Counted from the first letter of the stretch, positions 1 through 20,636 are shown. The stretch is 64,000 nucleotides of DNA from Micrococcus porci (GCF_020097155.1 NZ_CP083691.1:1426001-1490000), one strand, 5' to 3'. Notes: generated by a model from the letters alone, not told the origin. Made by a program: numbers and translations.

Positions 1-10
1 GTCGTACTTC

Positions 11-2252
<2,242 letters not shown>

Positions 2253-2261
2253 GGTGACCCC

Positions 2262-3274
2262 ATGACCGGCCAGCCCGCCCCCGCCGACCCCACCACGCCG
2301 TCCGTGCCCGTGCTCTCCACGGCGCAGCGGCTCGAGCGCGCCGCCAGCAAGGCCGAGGTGCTCGTCGAGGCGCTGCCGTGGGTCCAGCGCTTCGCCGGCG
2401 CCACGATGGTGATCAAGTACGGCGGCAACGCGATGGTCTCGGACGAGCTGCGCCGGGCCTTCGCGGAGGACGTCGTGTTCCTCCACCACGTGGGCGTGCA
2501 CCCCGTGGTGGTCCACGGCGGCGGCCCGCAGATCAACGCGATGCTCGAGCGGCTGGGCATCGAGTCCGAGTTCCGCGGCGGCCTGCGCGTCACCACGCCG
2601 GAGGCCATGGAGGTCGTCCGCATGGTGCTCACCGGACAGGTCGGCCGCGAGCTCGTCGGGCTGATCAACTCCCACGGTGCGTATGCGGTCGGCTCCTCGG
2701 GCGAGGACGCCGGGCTGTTCCGCGCCCGACGCACGGGCGCCGTCGTGGACGGCGAGACCGTGGACCTCGGCCTGGTGGGCGAGGTCACCGCGGTGAACCC
2801 GGAGGCCATCCGGGACGTGATCGACGCCGGCCGGATTCCCGTGGTCTCCTCGGTTGCCCCGGAGATCGGGGACGACGGCGAGCCCACCGGGGAGGTGCTC
2901 AACGTGAACGCGGACACCGCCGCCGCGGCCCTGGCCGCCGGGCTCGGGGCCGCGAAGCTCGTGCTCCTCACGGACGTCGAGGGGCTCTACGCCGACTGGC
3001 CGGACCGTGACTCCCTGATCAGCTCCCTCACGGCGAGCCAGCTGCGCGGACTCCTTCCGGGCCTGCAGTCCGGGATGATCCCAAAGATGGCCGCGTGCCT
3101 GCACGCCGTCGACTCCGGCGTCCACCGTGCGCACGTGGTGGACGGCCGCCGCCCGCACTCGATGCTGCTCGAGGTGTTCACCTCGGACGGCGTCGGCACG
3201 CAGGTCGTCCCGGATCCCACCCCCGCCACGCGGCCCGCGTCGGCGCCCACCACCGCCACCGCCCAGGAGGACGC

Positions 3275-3278
<4 letters not shown>
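2262..3278 (+). CDS. argB: Acetylglutamate kinase
   Basis: It phosphorylates N-acetylglutamate with ATP, usually the arginine-feedback-controlled step in organisms using the ArgJ cycle. The 338-residue protein has the amino-acid-kinase fold motifs: KYGGNAM near residue 50, [11 protein letters not shown] near residue 80, and the ATP-site segments TDVEGLY and [13 protein letters not shown] in the C-terminal half. It starts 9 bp after the argJ stop, behind a GAGGTG ribosome site. The Ala/Thr/Pro-rich C-terminal tail is not conserved. The last bases overlap the ATG of argD (ATGA). Confidence 0.96.
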
Positions 3279-5570
<2,292 letters not shown>

Positions 5571-5571
<1 letters not shown>

Positions 5572-6056
5572 TGGCCACGCCGGCGACGAAGACCGCCCGC
5601 CAGGCGGCCATCCGGGACGTCCTGCAGACGCGCGCCATCCGGTCGCAGGCCGAGCTCTCGGACGCCCTGGCCGAGCGTGGGCTGTCCGTCACCCAGGGCA
5701 CGCTGTCGCGCGACCTCGTCGACCTCGGCGCCGTGCGCCTGCGCGGGGCCGAGGGGATGGTCTACGCGGTGCCGGCCGACGGCGAGGAGGCCGTGGCCGG
5801 GCGCAGCGCCGAGTCACAGACGGGGCGGCTCGCGTCCATGGCACGCGAGCTGCTCCTCTCCGCCGAGCCGACGGAGAACCTGGTCGTCCTGCGGACCCCT
5901 CCCGGGGCCGCGCAGTTCCTCGCCTCCGTCGTGGACCAGGCGCGCGTCGAGGGGATCGTGGGCACCATCGCGGGCGACGACACGGTGCTGCTCATCACGG
6001 CCGGCACGCGGGAGGCCCCCGCGGTGGCCGCCCGGCTGCTCGGCATGGCCGGCTGA
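5571..6056 (+). CDS. argR: Arginine repressor ArgR
   Basis: ArgR is the arginine-sensing hexameric repressor of the arg genes. The 161-residue protein has an N-terminal winged helix-turn-helix (about residues 8-70, with TQGTLSRDLVDLGAVRL as the recognition region) and a C-terminal hexamerisation/arginine-binding domain, in which GTIAGDDTVLL is the usual DDT-type ligand motif. The ATG at 5571 overlaps the argF stop by one base; the longer open frame back to 4923 is a shadow inside argF. Being last in the operon it controls, it is expected to be autoregulated through the ARG boxes at 11-38. Confidence 0.96.
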
Positions 6057-6073
6057 GCCCTCCTGACGGCACG

Positions 6074-6106
6074 AAGGCCCCCGAGGACCACGTCCTCGGG
6101 GGCCTT
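6074..6106 (+). terminator. Terminator of the arg operon
   Basis: A perfect 15-bp inverted repeat (arms 6074-6088 and 6092-6106, 3-nt loop) begins 17 bp after the argR stop and is followed by TCTCAT. It faces a second hairpin that ends the convergent rpf gene. Confidence 0.85.
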
Positions 6107-6213
6107 CTCATGCCCGGAGCCGTTGCACGCCCTTCTGAGGCCCGATCGTGACGGCGGAGTCGCAGGGGATCGCTGGGGTCCTGCGCGGCCGTCTGGACGG
6201 CATTCAGGGGCGA

Positions 6214-6246
6214 CGAAGGCCCCGTCCCAGCGGGACGGGGCCTTCG
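6214..6246 (-). terminator. Terminator of rpf
   Basis: A perfect 15-bp inverted repeat (arms 6214-6228 and 6232-6246, loop AGC) lies 15 bp beyond the rpf stop on the minus strand. Confidence 0.85.
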
Positions 6247-6261
6247 ATCGCGGGGAGTGGA

Positions 6262-6996
6262 TCAGGCGGTGGGGAGCACGAGCTCCTGGCCCACGTAGAT
6301 CACGGAGGCGTCCTCGATGATGTCCTTGTTGGCCTCGTGCAGGGCCTTCCAGCCGCCGGCGACCTTGTGGGTCTTGGCGATCTTCCACAGGGAGTCGCCC
6401 GGCTTCACGAAGACGGTGTCCTCGGCGGCGGCCAGCTCGGTGGCGTTCTCGGTGTTGGCCTTCTCGGCGGCCTTCAGCACGGACTTGGGGGTGTGCGCGG
6501 CGGCGGCGGCGCGCTGGGCGGCGGCCTTCTCGGCGGCGCGCTGCTCGGCGGCGGACTGCTCGGCGGCCCAGTCCTGGGCGGCGGAGGCGGACGCCTGGGT
6601 GGACTGGCGCTGCACCGGGGTGGTGGAGTACGCGTCCGGGGCGGTGTCGGCGCCGGAGAGGCCGGCCTTGACGGAGCACACGGGCCAGGCACGCCAGCCC
6701 TGCATATCCTGCAGGATCTCGGCGCGCTTGATCTGCTCGGCCTTGGAGGCCTCGTGCGGGTAGCCGGTGCCGCCCACGCCGCGCCAGGAGGTCAGGGAGA
6801 ACTGCAGCCCGCCGTAGTAGCCGTTGCCGGTGTTGATGGCCCAGTTGCCGTTGGACTCGCAGGCGGCGATCTTGTCCCAGGTCTCGACGGACGCGGCCTG
6901 CGCCGGGGCGGCGAAGGCGGCGGCGGCACCGACCAGAGTCATGCCGGTCAGGGCGGTGGCGGTGGCACGGCGGGAGGAGGTGGTGAAGAAAGTCAT
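6262..6996 (-). CDS. rpf: Resuscitation-promoting factor Rpf (secreted muralytic enzyme, LysM)
   Basis: Rpf is a secreted lysozyme/lytic-transglycosylase-like protein that wakes dormant cells; it was first described in Micrococcus luteus. The 244 residues show a signal peptide with likely cleavage after AQA (residues 32-34), an Rpf domain (about 35-115) with the catalytic glutamate E47 in AACESNGNW and two cysteines for the disulfide, an Ala/Gln/Glu-rich linker (about 130-190), and a C-terminal LysM domain (about 195-244, GDSLWKIAKTH ... IYVGQELVLP). The ATG at 6996 gives a normal signal peptide; a TTG at 7074 only adds an Arg/Pro-rich leader and is rejected. No good ribosome site precedes it. 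It has its own terminator and a long upstream leader. Confidence 0.95.
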   Translation of the reverse strand: MTFFTTSSRRATATALTGMTLVGAAAAFAAPAQAASVETWDKIAACESNGNWAINTGNGYYGGLQFSLTSWRGVGGTGYPHEASKAEQIKRAEILQDMQGWRAWPVCSVKAGLSGADTAPDAYSTTPVQRQSTQASASAAQDWAAEQSAAEQRAAEKAAAQRAAAAAHTPKSVLKAAEKANTENATELAAAEDTVFVKPGDSLWKIAKTHKVAGGWKALHEANKDIIEDASVIYVGQELVLPTA

Positions 6997-7045
6997 GTCG
7001 AAGAGAGGTTCGAGATCCTGCCTGTCCGGTCGCGGCTGCGTTCCG

Positions 7046-7101
7046 GAGGGTCGTCTACTCCTTGGTCGGGTCAAAGACTCCGTCGACGCGAGACGACCCT
7101 C
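7046..7101 (-). repeat. Inverted repeat in the rpf leader
   Basis: The 11-mer GAGGGTCGTCT at 7046-7056 is perfectly complementary to 7091-7101, with 34 nt between. Read as rpf mRNA it would form a hairpin 50-105 nt before the start codon, with an AAGGAG sequence held in the loop. A regulatory role is an inference. Confidence 0.55.
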
Positions 7102-7500
7102 AGCGGGCGGCCGGCGGAGCTTCGATCCGGGATCGACGTGTGCGCGTCGCGGGCTGGCCCGGGACTCGGTAACGGTTCGATCACGAATCGGCTACGGAAG
7201 AGTCAACGCCCCGAGGTGGGGGAGCGTCAAATCGCGGTGTGGACGACCTCAGCGGCCGGCGTCCTTCTGGCTCCTGGATGTCGATATGTCCATTGTGGGT
7301 CGGTTAGGAGTGGACAAAATGACGTCTTGGAGACGATGAGAGCGCAATCGGTCACTTCTTACCTCTCCAGCTCCTGGGCGTGTCGGCAGAGATCCCCCCG
7401 TGACAGCCCGTGGGTGGAAGATGCCTGAGCTGTTTGTTCGCTGTGGATGCCGCGCGACCGCCCGGTGTGCAGGAGTCGTCCTCCTTCGGGTCTGCTCGCC

Positions 7501-7546
7501 AGGCATATTCCGCACATTGCATAGATATGCATACGACCGCTAGGAT
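7501..7546 (+). promoter_or_regulatory. argG promoter and ARG box
   Basis: A palindrome TGCATA-GA-TATGCA occupies 7518-7531, and a related GCATAT element lies at 7503-7508. The 10-mer GCATAGATAT (7519-7528) is identical to one before argC. A TAGGAT -10 hexamer at 7541-7546 would start a leader of about 80 nt. The layout indicates ArgR control of argG separately from the argC operon. Confidence 0.72.
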
Positions 7547-7631
7547 CGGGGGCGACAACGCCGGAGGCTCGCGCCCCGCGCGGCCGCCAGAGGGCGGCCG
7601 GGAGCATGTCCTCTATATAAGGAGAAGAATC

Positions 7632-10417
<2,786 letters not shown>

Positions 10418-10493
10418 TGTGTGCCCGGGGCCAGGGCACGCCCCGGCCCCGGGCGTCCACCATCCGTCCATGCCGCGTTCACGTCGCCGGTTG

Positions 10494-10499
10494 TACGAT
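10494..10499 (+). promoter_or_regulatory. Putative -10 of the helR gene
   Basis: TACGAT at 10494-10499, in GGTTGTACGATGG, lies about 70 nt before the proposed start of the helicase gene and after the end of argH. No convincing -35 was seen. Confidence 0.4.
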
Positions 10500-10570
10500 G
10501 GATGGTCCCGTTCCGCCGCGGGGCCGCCCGACGCCGGCGGCCACGCCCCGACCGCATGAGGTTGCCCCCG

Positions 10571-12853
10571 ATGACCGACACCGTGTCCTCCCGCCAGGCG
10601 GAGCTCGAACTCGAGCGGGAGCGGGTGGCCGTGCGCTACGCACGGCTGGACGCCCTCCGGGCGGAGAAGGAGGAGCAGCTGGCCCGGGTGCGGCGCTCCG
10701 GGTTGCAGGGGTCCGTGCAGAACCATTCGGAGCGCGACGCGTTCGCGAGCCTCTATGAAGACCGCCTCGCTCAGCTGTACGCGGTGGACGAGCGCCTCGT
10801 GTTCGGCCGCCTGGACCTGGACGCGGACGATGCGGGCGACGTCGAGCAGCGCTACATCGGCCGCATCGGCCTCACCGACGAGGGCCAGGAGCGCCTTCTC
10901 GTGGACTGGCGCGCCCAGGAGGCGGGGGCCTTCTACCAGGCGACGGCGGCGCGGCGTCTCGGCGTGGGCCGGCGCCGCCACCTGCTGCTGCGCGGCCGTG
11001 AGGTCCGCGACTTCGAGGACGACGTGCTCGACCCGTCGCTGATCGCCGAGGGCGCCGCCGGGGCCCAGTCCCAGGGGGCGCTCCTGGCGGCGGTGACCGC
11101 CCGGCGGACGGGCCGCATGGGGGACATCGTGGCCACGATCCAGGCGGAGCAGGACGAGGTGATCCGGGCGGACACCTCGGGCGCGCTCGTCGTGCAGGGC
11201 GGTCCGGGCACCGGCAAGACGGCCGTGGCCCTCCATCGCGCGGCCTATCTGCTCTACACCCACCGGGACCGGCTCGCGAAGTCCGGTGTCCTGGTGGTGG
11301 GCCCGTCGAACGCCTTCATGCGGTACATCGAGCGGGTGCTCCCGTCCCTGGGCGAGACGGGCGTCGTCATGGCCTCCCTCGGCACGCTCATGCCGGGCGT
11401 CCAGGCCGGGCCGGACCGCTCGGCGCGCGCGGCGGAGCTCAAGGGCCGGCTGGAGATGGCCGACGTCGTCGCCGCCGCCGTCGCGCAGCGGCAGCGGCTG
11501 ATCCCGGAGACCCGCAGGCTCGAGATCGAGGGGACGGTCGTCAAGCTGAAGCCGGCGATGGTGCGGCGGGCCCGCGACCGGGCCCGGGCCACGGGCAAGC
11601 CCCACAACGAGGCGCGGACGACCTTCGTGAAGATCCTCGTCCGCGAGCTCGCGGAGAAGCTCAGGAAGAAGCTGGAGAAGTCCTCGGGCGTGCCCGTGCA
11701 GCGTGACCTGCTGCTGGAGGACGTCCGTACGGCCCGGGACGTCCGCGTGGCCCTGAACCTGTGCTGGATGCCGCTGACGCCGCAGAAGCTGGTGGGTGAC
11801 CTGCTCACCAAGGAGCACCTGCTCCGGGCGGCGGCGCCCGGGCTGTCCGACGGCGACGTCGCGGCCCTCCTGCGCACGGACCCGGACGCGTGGGTCGAGT
11901 CCGACGTCCCGCTGCTGGACGAGGCCGCCGAGCTGCTCGGCGAGCTGGAGGAGCCCCACCGGCCGGGGGAGTCGGAGGCGCAGCACCGCCGCAACGTGGA
12001 GAACGCGCAGGCCTCCCTGGAGAACATGCACCAGACGCTCGCGGAGCTCGGCGTGGACGGGGTCGTGGATGCGGAGCAGCTGGCGGCGGCCAACGAGGTC
12101 CGCGCCGTGCGTCGCACGACGGCGGAGCAGGCCGCGCACGACCGCACGTGGACGTTCGGGCACGTCGTGGTGGATGAGGCCCAGGAGCTCTCGCCCATGC
12201 AGTGGCGGCTCCTGGCCCGCCGCTGCCCGCTGAAGTCCTTCACCGTGGTCGGAGACATCGCGCAGGCGTCCCGCCGGGGCGGCGCGCGGTCGTGGAAGGA
12301 CGTGCTCGGACCGGAGTTCGGCGACCGGATGCGCCTGGAGGAGCTGACGGTGAACTACCGCTCGCCCGCGCGCATCACGCGCTGGGCCGCCCAGGTGGCG
12401 CAGGCGGCGGGCCTGGAGATCAGCTCGCCGGAGGCCGTGCGCGAGGGGGAGCACGAGCCGCTGCTGACGGTGGAGCCCGGCGCGGACCCCACGCGTCTGG
12501 CCCAGCGGGTCGTGGAGGCCGAGCGCGGACGGGTCGGGGACGGACTCGTGGCGGTCATCGTCCCCGCCGACGACGCCGCGGAGCATCTGACCCACCTGCA
12601 GGATCGGTGGGGCTCCCTCGTGGACCGGGCGCCGGCCCCGGGGGTGGAGGTCGTGGTGGTCACGGCGCGGGAGACGAAGGGCCTCGAGTTCGACGCGGTC
12701 GTGCTCGTGTCCCCGGAGCGGATCGTCGCCGACGCCGACGGCGTCGTGGGCGACCTGTACGTCGCGATGACGCGGTGCACCCAGTCGATCAGCGTCGTGA
12801 GCGGCGCCGCCGAGGAGGAGTTGCCCGCCGGGCTCATGCCGGTCCCCGCCTGA
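10571..12853 (+). CDS. helR: HelD/HelR-type UvrD-like helicase, RNA polymerase recycling factor
   Basis: The 760-residue protein resembles actinobacterial HelR/HelD proteins, motor ATPases that pull stalled or rifampicin-bound RNA polymerase off DNA. It has a basic, charged N-terminal helical region (residues 1-70) that in this family enters the polymerase secondary channel, then the YIGRIGL...LVDWRA segment characteristic of HelD-like proteins, a Walker A GGPGTGKT at about 210-217, Walker B VVVDEAQELSPMQW near 535, NYRSPARI and TRCTQSISVV helicase motifs. The ATG at 10571 is chosen over one 15 nt upstream because a GAGGT site precedes it at usual spacing. It is single-gene between argH and tyrS. 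Distinguishing HelR from other HelD clades needs a tree. Confidence 0.85.
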   Translation: MTDTVSSRQAELELERERVAVRYARLDALRAEKEEQLARVRRSGLQGSVQNHSERDAFASLYEDRLAQLYAVDERLVFGRLDLDADDAGDVEQRYIGRIGLTDEGQERLLVDWRAQEAGAFYQATAARRLGVGRRRHLLLRGREVRDFEDDVLDPSLIAEGAAGAQSQGALLAAVTARRTGRMGDIVATIQAEQDEVIRADTSGALVVQGGPGTGKTAVALHRAAYLLYTHRDRLAKSGVLVVGPSNAFMRYIERVLPSLGETGVVMASLGTLMPGVQAGPDRSARAAELKGRLEMADVVAAAVAQRQRLIPETRRLEIEGTVVKLKPAMVRRARDRARATGKPHNEARTTFVKILVRELAEKLRKKLEKSSGVPVQRDLLLEDVRTARDVRVALNLCWMPLTPQKLVGDLLTKEHLLRAAAPGLSDGDVAALLRTDPDAWVESDVPLLDEAAELLGELEEPHRPGESEAQHRRNVENAQASLENMHQTLAELGVDGVVDAEQLAAANEVRAVRRTTAEQAAHDRTWTFGHVVVDEAQELSPMQWRLLARRCPLKSFTVVGDIAQASRRGGARSWKDVLGPEFGDRMRLEELTVNYRSPARITRWAAQVAQAAGLEISSPEAVREGEHEPLLTVEPGADPTRLAQRVVEAERGRVGDGLVAVIVPADDAAEHLTHLQDRWGSLVDRAPAPGVEVVVVTARETKGLEFDAVVLVSPERIVADADGVVGDLYVAMTRCTQSISVVSGAAEEELPAGLMPVPA

Positions 12854-12919
12854 GTCGGGCGTCGGCTGCCGTCGCGGCACTCCTCCGCGCGTCGTCGTCA
12901 CCGAGCCGCACGCGGTGGA

Positions 12920-12925
12920 TAGGGT
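12920..12925 (+). promoter_or_regulatory. tyrS leaderless -10
   Basis: TAGGGT at 12920-12925 is followed by exactly 6 nt and then the GTG start at 12932, the same hexamer and spacing as for argC. No ribosome site is present. Confidence 0.72.
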
Positions 12926-12931
12926 GAACCC

Positions 12932-14275
12932 GTGGCTGAGACGACCGTGACCCGTGCAGAGCGCCTGCGGCAGCAGGCCAACGACCCCTCCTTCGAGAAC
13001 GTCTGGCAGGAGCTGACGTGGCGCGGCCTGGTGCACGTGTCCACGGACGAGGCGGCGCTGGAGGAGGCCCTCGCCGGGGAGCCGATCAGCTACTACTGCG
13101 GCTTCGACCCCACGGCCCCGTCCCTCCATCTGGGGCACCTGGTGCAGCTCCTCCTCATGCGCCGGCTCCAGCTGGCCGGCCACCGGCCCGTCGCGCTGGT
13201 CGGCGGGGCCACCGGGCTCATCGGCGACCCGCGGCAGACCTCGGAGCGGGTGCTGAACACCCGGGAGGTCGTCCAGGAGTGGGTGGAGTCCCTGCGCGCA
13301 CAAATCGAGCCCTACCTCGCCTTCGAGGGGGACAACGGCGCCCGCATGGTGAACAACCTCGACTGGACCGCAAGCATGAGCGCGCTCGACTTCCTCCGCG
13401 AGGTCGGCAAGAACTTCCGCGTGGGCACCATGGTCAAGAAGGAGATCGTGGCCAAGCGCCTGCACTCGGAGGAGGGGATCTCCTACACCGAGTTCTCCTA
13501 CCAGGTGCTGCAGGGCAACGACTTCCTCGAGCTCTACCGGCAGCACGGGGTGACCCTGCAGTCCGGCGGCTCGGATCAGTGGGGCAACCTGACCTCGGGC
13601 ACGGAGCTGATCCGCAAGGTGGAGGGCGCCCACGTCCACGCGCTCGGCACACCGCTGATCACGAACTCCGACGGCACGAAGTTCGGCAAGTCCGAGGGCA
13701 ACGCCATCTGGCTGGACGCGGACATGTGCTCCCCGTACGCCTTCTACCAGTTCTGGCTCAACACGGCCGACGCCGACGTCGTCGACCGCCTGAAGGTCTT
13801 CACCTTCCTGACCCGGGCCGAGATCGAGGAGTACGCGGCCAAGGTCGACGCCGAGCCGTTCCGGCGCGAGGCACAGAAGCGCCTCGCCTGGGAGGTGACG
13901 GCTCTGGCCCATGGCGAGGAGGCGGCGCGGACGGTGATCGACGCGTCCGCCGCCGTGTTCGGGGGAGGGGACCTGTCCGAGGTCGACGTCGACGTCCTCT
14001 CGGCCGTGCTGGCGGAGCTCCCTCAGGCGGACGCAGCCCAGTGGGGGGCCGCCGGCAAGCCGACGGCGGTCGAACTGCTGGTGTCGACCGGGCTGGTGTC
14101 CTCCAACTCGGAGGCGCGGCGCACCATCAAGGAAGGCGGCGCGTCGGTGAACAACGTCAAGGTCGCCGACGCCGAGCAGGTCTTCGGTGCAGATGAGGCC
14201 CTGGCCGGCCGCTACCTGCTGGTGCGCCGGGGGAAGAAGAACATGGCTGCGGCCGACCTCCGATCGGGGGAGTGA
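12932..14275 (+). CDS. tyrS: Tyrosyl-tRNA synthetase
   Basis: It charges tRNA-Tyr. The 447 residues have class-I synthetase signatures: HLGH in PSLHLGHLV near residue 67 and KFGKS in GTKFGKSEGN near residue 250, and a C-terminal S4-type RNA-binding region (about 375-440: VELLVSTGLVSSNSEARRTIKEGGASVNN). The GTG at 12932 matches a leaderless promoter 6 nt upstream. The gene is followed by a strong hairpin and then the rRNA promoter region; in M. tuberculosis the next genes are those found here beyond the rRNA operon. Confidence 0.96.
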   Translation: MAETTVTRAERLRQQANDPSFENVWQELTWRGLVHVSTDEAALEEALAGEPISYYCGFDPTAPSLHLGHLVQLLLMRRLQLAGHRPVALVGGATGLIGDPRQTSERVLNTREVVQEWVESLRAQIEPYLAFEGDNGARMVNNLDWTASMSALDFLREVGKNFRVGTMVKKEIVAKRLHSEEGISYTEFSYQVLQGNDFLELYRQHGVTLQSGGSDQWGNLTSGTELIRKVEGAHVHALGTPLITNSDGTKFGKSEGNAIWLDADMCSPYAFYQFWLNTADADVVDRLKVFTFLTRAEIEEYAAKVDAEPFRREAQKRLAWEVTALAHGEEAARTVIDASAAVFGGGDLSEVDVDVLSAVLAELPQADAAQWGAAGKPTAVELLVSTGLVSSNSEARRTIKEGGASVNNVKVADAEQVFGADEALAGRYLLVRRGKKNMAAADLRSGE

Positions 14276-14327
14276 CGCACGGCATACGAGGGAGTCGCCG
14301 TCGAGGGACGGCGACCATGCCGGGAAG

Positions 14328-14367
14328 ACACCCCGGGATCCGCGGGAATCCGCGGGTCCCGGGGTGT
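14328..14367 (+). terminator. tyrS terminator
   Basis: The outer arms 14328-14338 and 14357-14367 are perfectly complementary (11 bp) and the interior (CCGCGG repeated) can extend the stem. It separates tyrS from the rRNA promoters. Confidence 0.7.
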
Positions 14368-14584
14368 CGCCGTTCCACCGCGCCCTCGATTTGGCGATCC
14401 CGCTGCGGTAGGGGTAGAGTTCTTTCTCGTGCTGAGGCGCGGTTCGGGGTTTTCCGGGCGGTGCTGGTGAGTAGCCGAGCATGACTTTCAGGGTCTGGCG
14501 CATGGATCGCAGTCCTGGGTTGTCGGTTCACCGGGCATGCATTCCCTGTTGAGGGGGTGGGTATTCTTGAGAAGATGGTCTGGT

Positions 14585-14612
14585 TTGACTGACTGGGATC
14601 GTGTGGTAAGGT
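14585..14612 (+). promoter_or_regulatory. rrn promoter P1
   Basis: TTGACT (14585-14590), 16-bp spacer, TAAGGT (14607-14612). Confidence 0.75.
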
Positions 14613-14666
14613 CTTCTGGTCCTTCCTTGTTCTTCGTTGGATGGTGGGTGTGCTCGTCAGAGCGGC

Positions 14667-14694
14667 TTGACATTGACGGAGAACGTGGTAAGGT
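14667..14694 (+). promoter_or_regulatory. rrn promoter P2
   Basis: TTGACA (14667-14672), 16-bp spacer, TAAGGT (14689-14694), 82 bp after P1. Confidence 0.8.
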
Positions 14695-14742
14695 TGACTG
14701 GCCCGCCATGGTGAACGGCTGCTGACGGCTTCGGGAACGGAG

Positions 14743-14770
14743 TTGACACGGTGTGTGAACATGGTAAGGT
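14743..14770 (+). promoter_or_regulatory. rrn promoter P3
   Basis: TTGACA (14743-14748), 16-bp spacer, TAAGGT (14765-14770), 76 bp after P2. Confidence 0.8.
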
Positions 14771-14818
14771 TGTGAAGTCCTGAACTGCAGAGAACAGCGT
14801 ATCGACGCCGACATGGTG

Positions 14819-14848
14819 TTGACAGTCTGAATCGGATGGTCTAGGATG
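14819..14848 (+). promoter_or_regulatory. rrn promoter P4
   Basis: TTGACA (14819-14824), 18-bp spacer, TAGGAT (14843-14848). The -35 elements of P2, P3 and P4 are evenly spaced by 76 bp. Confidence 0.72.
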
Positions 14849-14906
14849 GAGAAGTTGCTCCGGAGCGAAGCACCGCGGAATGACGTGGTGGGGAGGCCGG
14901 AAGCGC

Positions 14907-14922
14907 CTGTTGTTTGAGAACT
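14907..14922 (+). promoter_or_regulatory. Antitermination-type leader motif (copy 1)
   Basis: The 16-mer CTGTTGTTTGAGAACT occurs here before 16S and again at 16864-16879 before 23S, each followed by an ATAGTG. This position and sequence match the boxB/boxA-type antiterminators of actinobacterial rRNA operons (family knowledge). Confidence 0.65.
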
Positions 14923-15076
14923 CAATAGTGTGCCAAGTTTGTTGATGCCAATTGTTTTAACACATATTGGTTGACCGTTGTGCCCGCACCCCCGTGCGAT
15001 GTGCACACGGTCTGCCAGGTATTGAATTGGCGTGGTGACCGGTTATTTCCGGCTGGTCCCGCGTCGTTCTGTAATT

Positions 15077-20105
<5,029 letters not shown>

Positions 20106-20286
20106 CACACATCATTTTTGGTGTTCGCGTCCACTGTGCGGTTGTCTGATTGCAGCCGGTGCTTTCCTGGTCTTGCCTGTGTGGTAGGGTTGGGGGGTGT
20201 TGTTCAAGTGAATATTGCCACTGTCTTGTTTGTGGCTCTCTAGGTTTCCCACGGCATGCTGGTTTGGTGTGTTGGTTGGGGTGAGG

Positions 20287-20404
20287 GTTACGGCGGTCAT
20301 AGCGTGGGGGAAACGCCCGGTTCCATTCCGAACCCGGAAGCTAAGGCCCACAGCGCCGATGGTACTGCAGCCGGGAGGTTGTGGGAGAGTAGGTCGCCGC
20401 CGGA
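20287..20404 (+). rRNA. rrf: 5S ribosomal RNA
   Basis: The 5' GTTACGGCGGTCATAGC and 3' GTCGCCGCCGGAC arms pair, and the central CCGAACCCGGAAGCTAAG is conserved 5S sequence. It follows 23S by about 180 bp that hold no tRNA. Ends are approximate. Confidence 0.95.
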
Positions 20405-20419
20405 CATTCTTTTGGGTTG

Positions 20420-20447
20420 AGGCCCCACACCTTCGGGTGTGGGGCCT
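20420..20447 (+). terminator. rRNA operon terminator
   Basis: A perfect 12-bp stem (20420-20431 / 20436-20447) closed by a TTCG tetraloop and followed by CCCTGTGTTTT. Confidence 0.92.
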
Positions 20448-20550
20448 CCCTGTGTTTTGGGGGGGCTTGTGGTGGGGACGGCAGAACGCGACCCACGCCG
20501 CAACGAGCCGTCCGCTGACGCTCATCGAAGGCCCGCACGCCCTTCGCCGG

Positions 20551-20556
20551 TAGGCT
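20551..20556 (+). promoter_or_regulatory. Putative -10 of the TPR-HAD-tlyA operon
   Basis: TAGGCT at 20551-20556 in CGGTAGGCTGG, about 80 nt before the start of the next gene. Confidence 0.45.
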
Positions 20557-20636
20557 GGGGCGGAACATCAGAGCGTCTGCAGGACGCGAATCCGGGGCCA
20601 CGCCCCCACACACCAGAAGAGTCGGAAGGACATCCC

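Larger units (their letters stand above)
6997..7631. other. Divergent rpf-argG intergenic region (635 bp)
   Basis: No credible gene is seen here; the small frames are shadows. The left half is the leader of rpf and holds an inverted repeat (7046-7056 / 7091-7101). Around 7260-7440 the sequence is less GC-rich, which would suit the rpf promoter, but no clear -35/-10 pair could be fixed. The right end carries the argG control region (7501-7546) and an argG leader of about 80 nt with a small GC hairpin near 7579-7600. Confidence 0.6.
14368..15076 (+). other. rRNA operon promoter and leader region (about 700 bp)
   Basis: The region has no gene. It is markedly less GC-rich than its surroundings and carries tandem promoters. 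Besides P1-P4 listed separately, a weaker P0 is possible (TTGGCG 14391-14396, 18 bp, TAGAGT 14415-14420). After P4 the leader contains the antitermination-type motif at 14907-14922 and runs to the 16S 5' end. Confidence 0.8.

Noticed and set aside
6997..7260. c-di-AMP (ydaO) riboswitch upstream of rpf
   Set aside because: The known conserved core was looked for on the rpf strand and not found.
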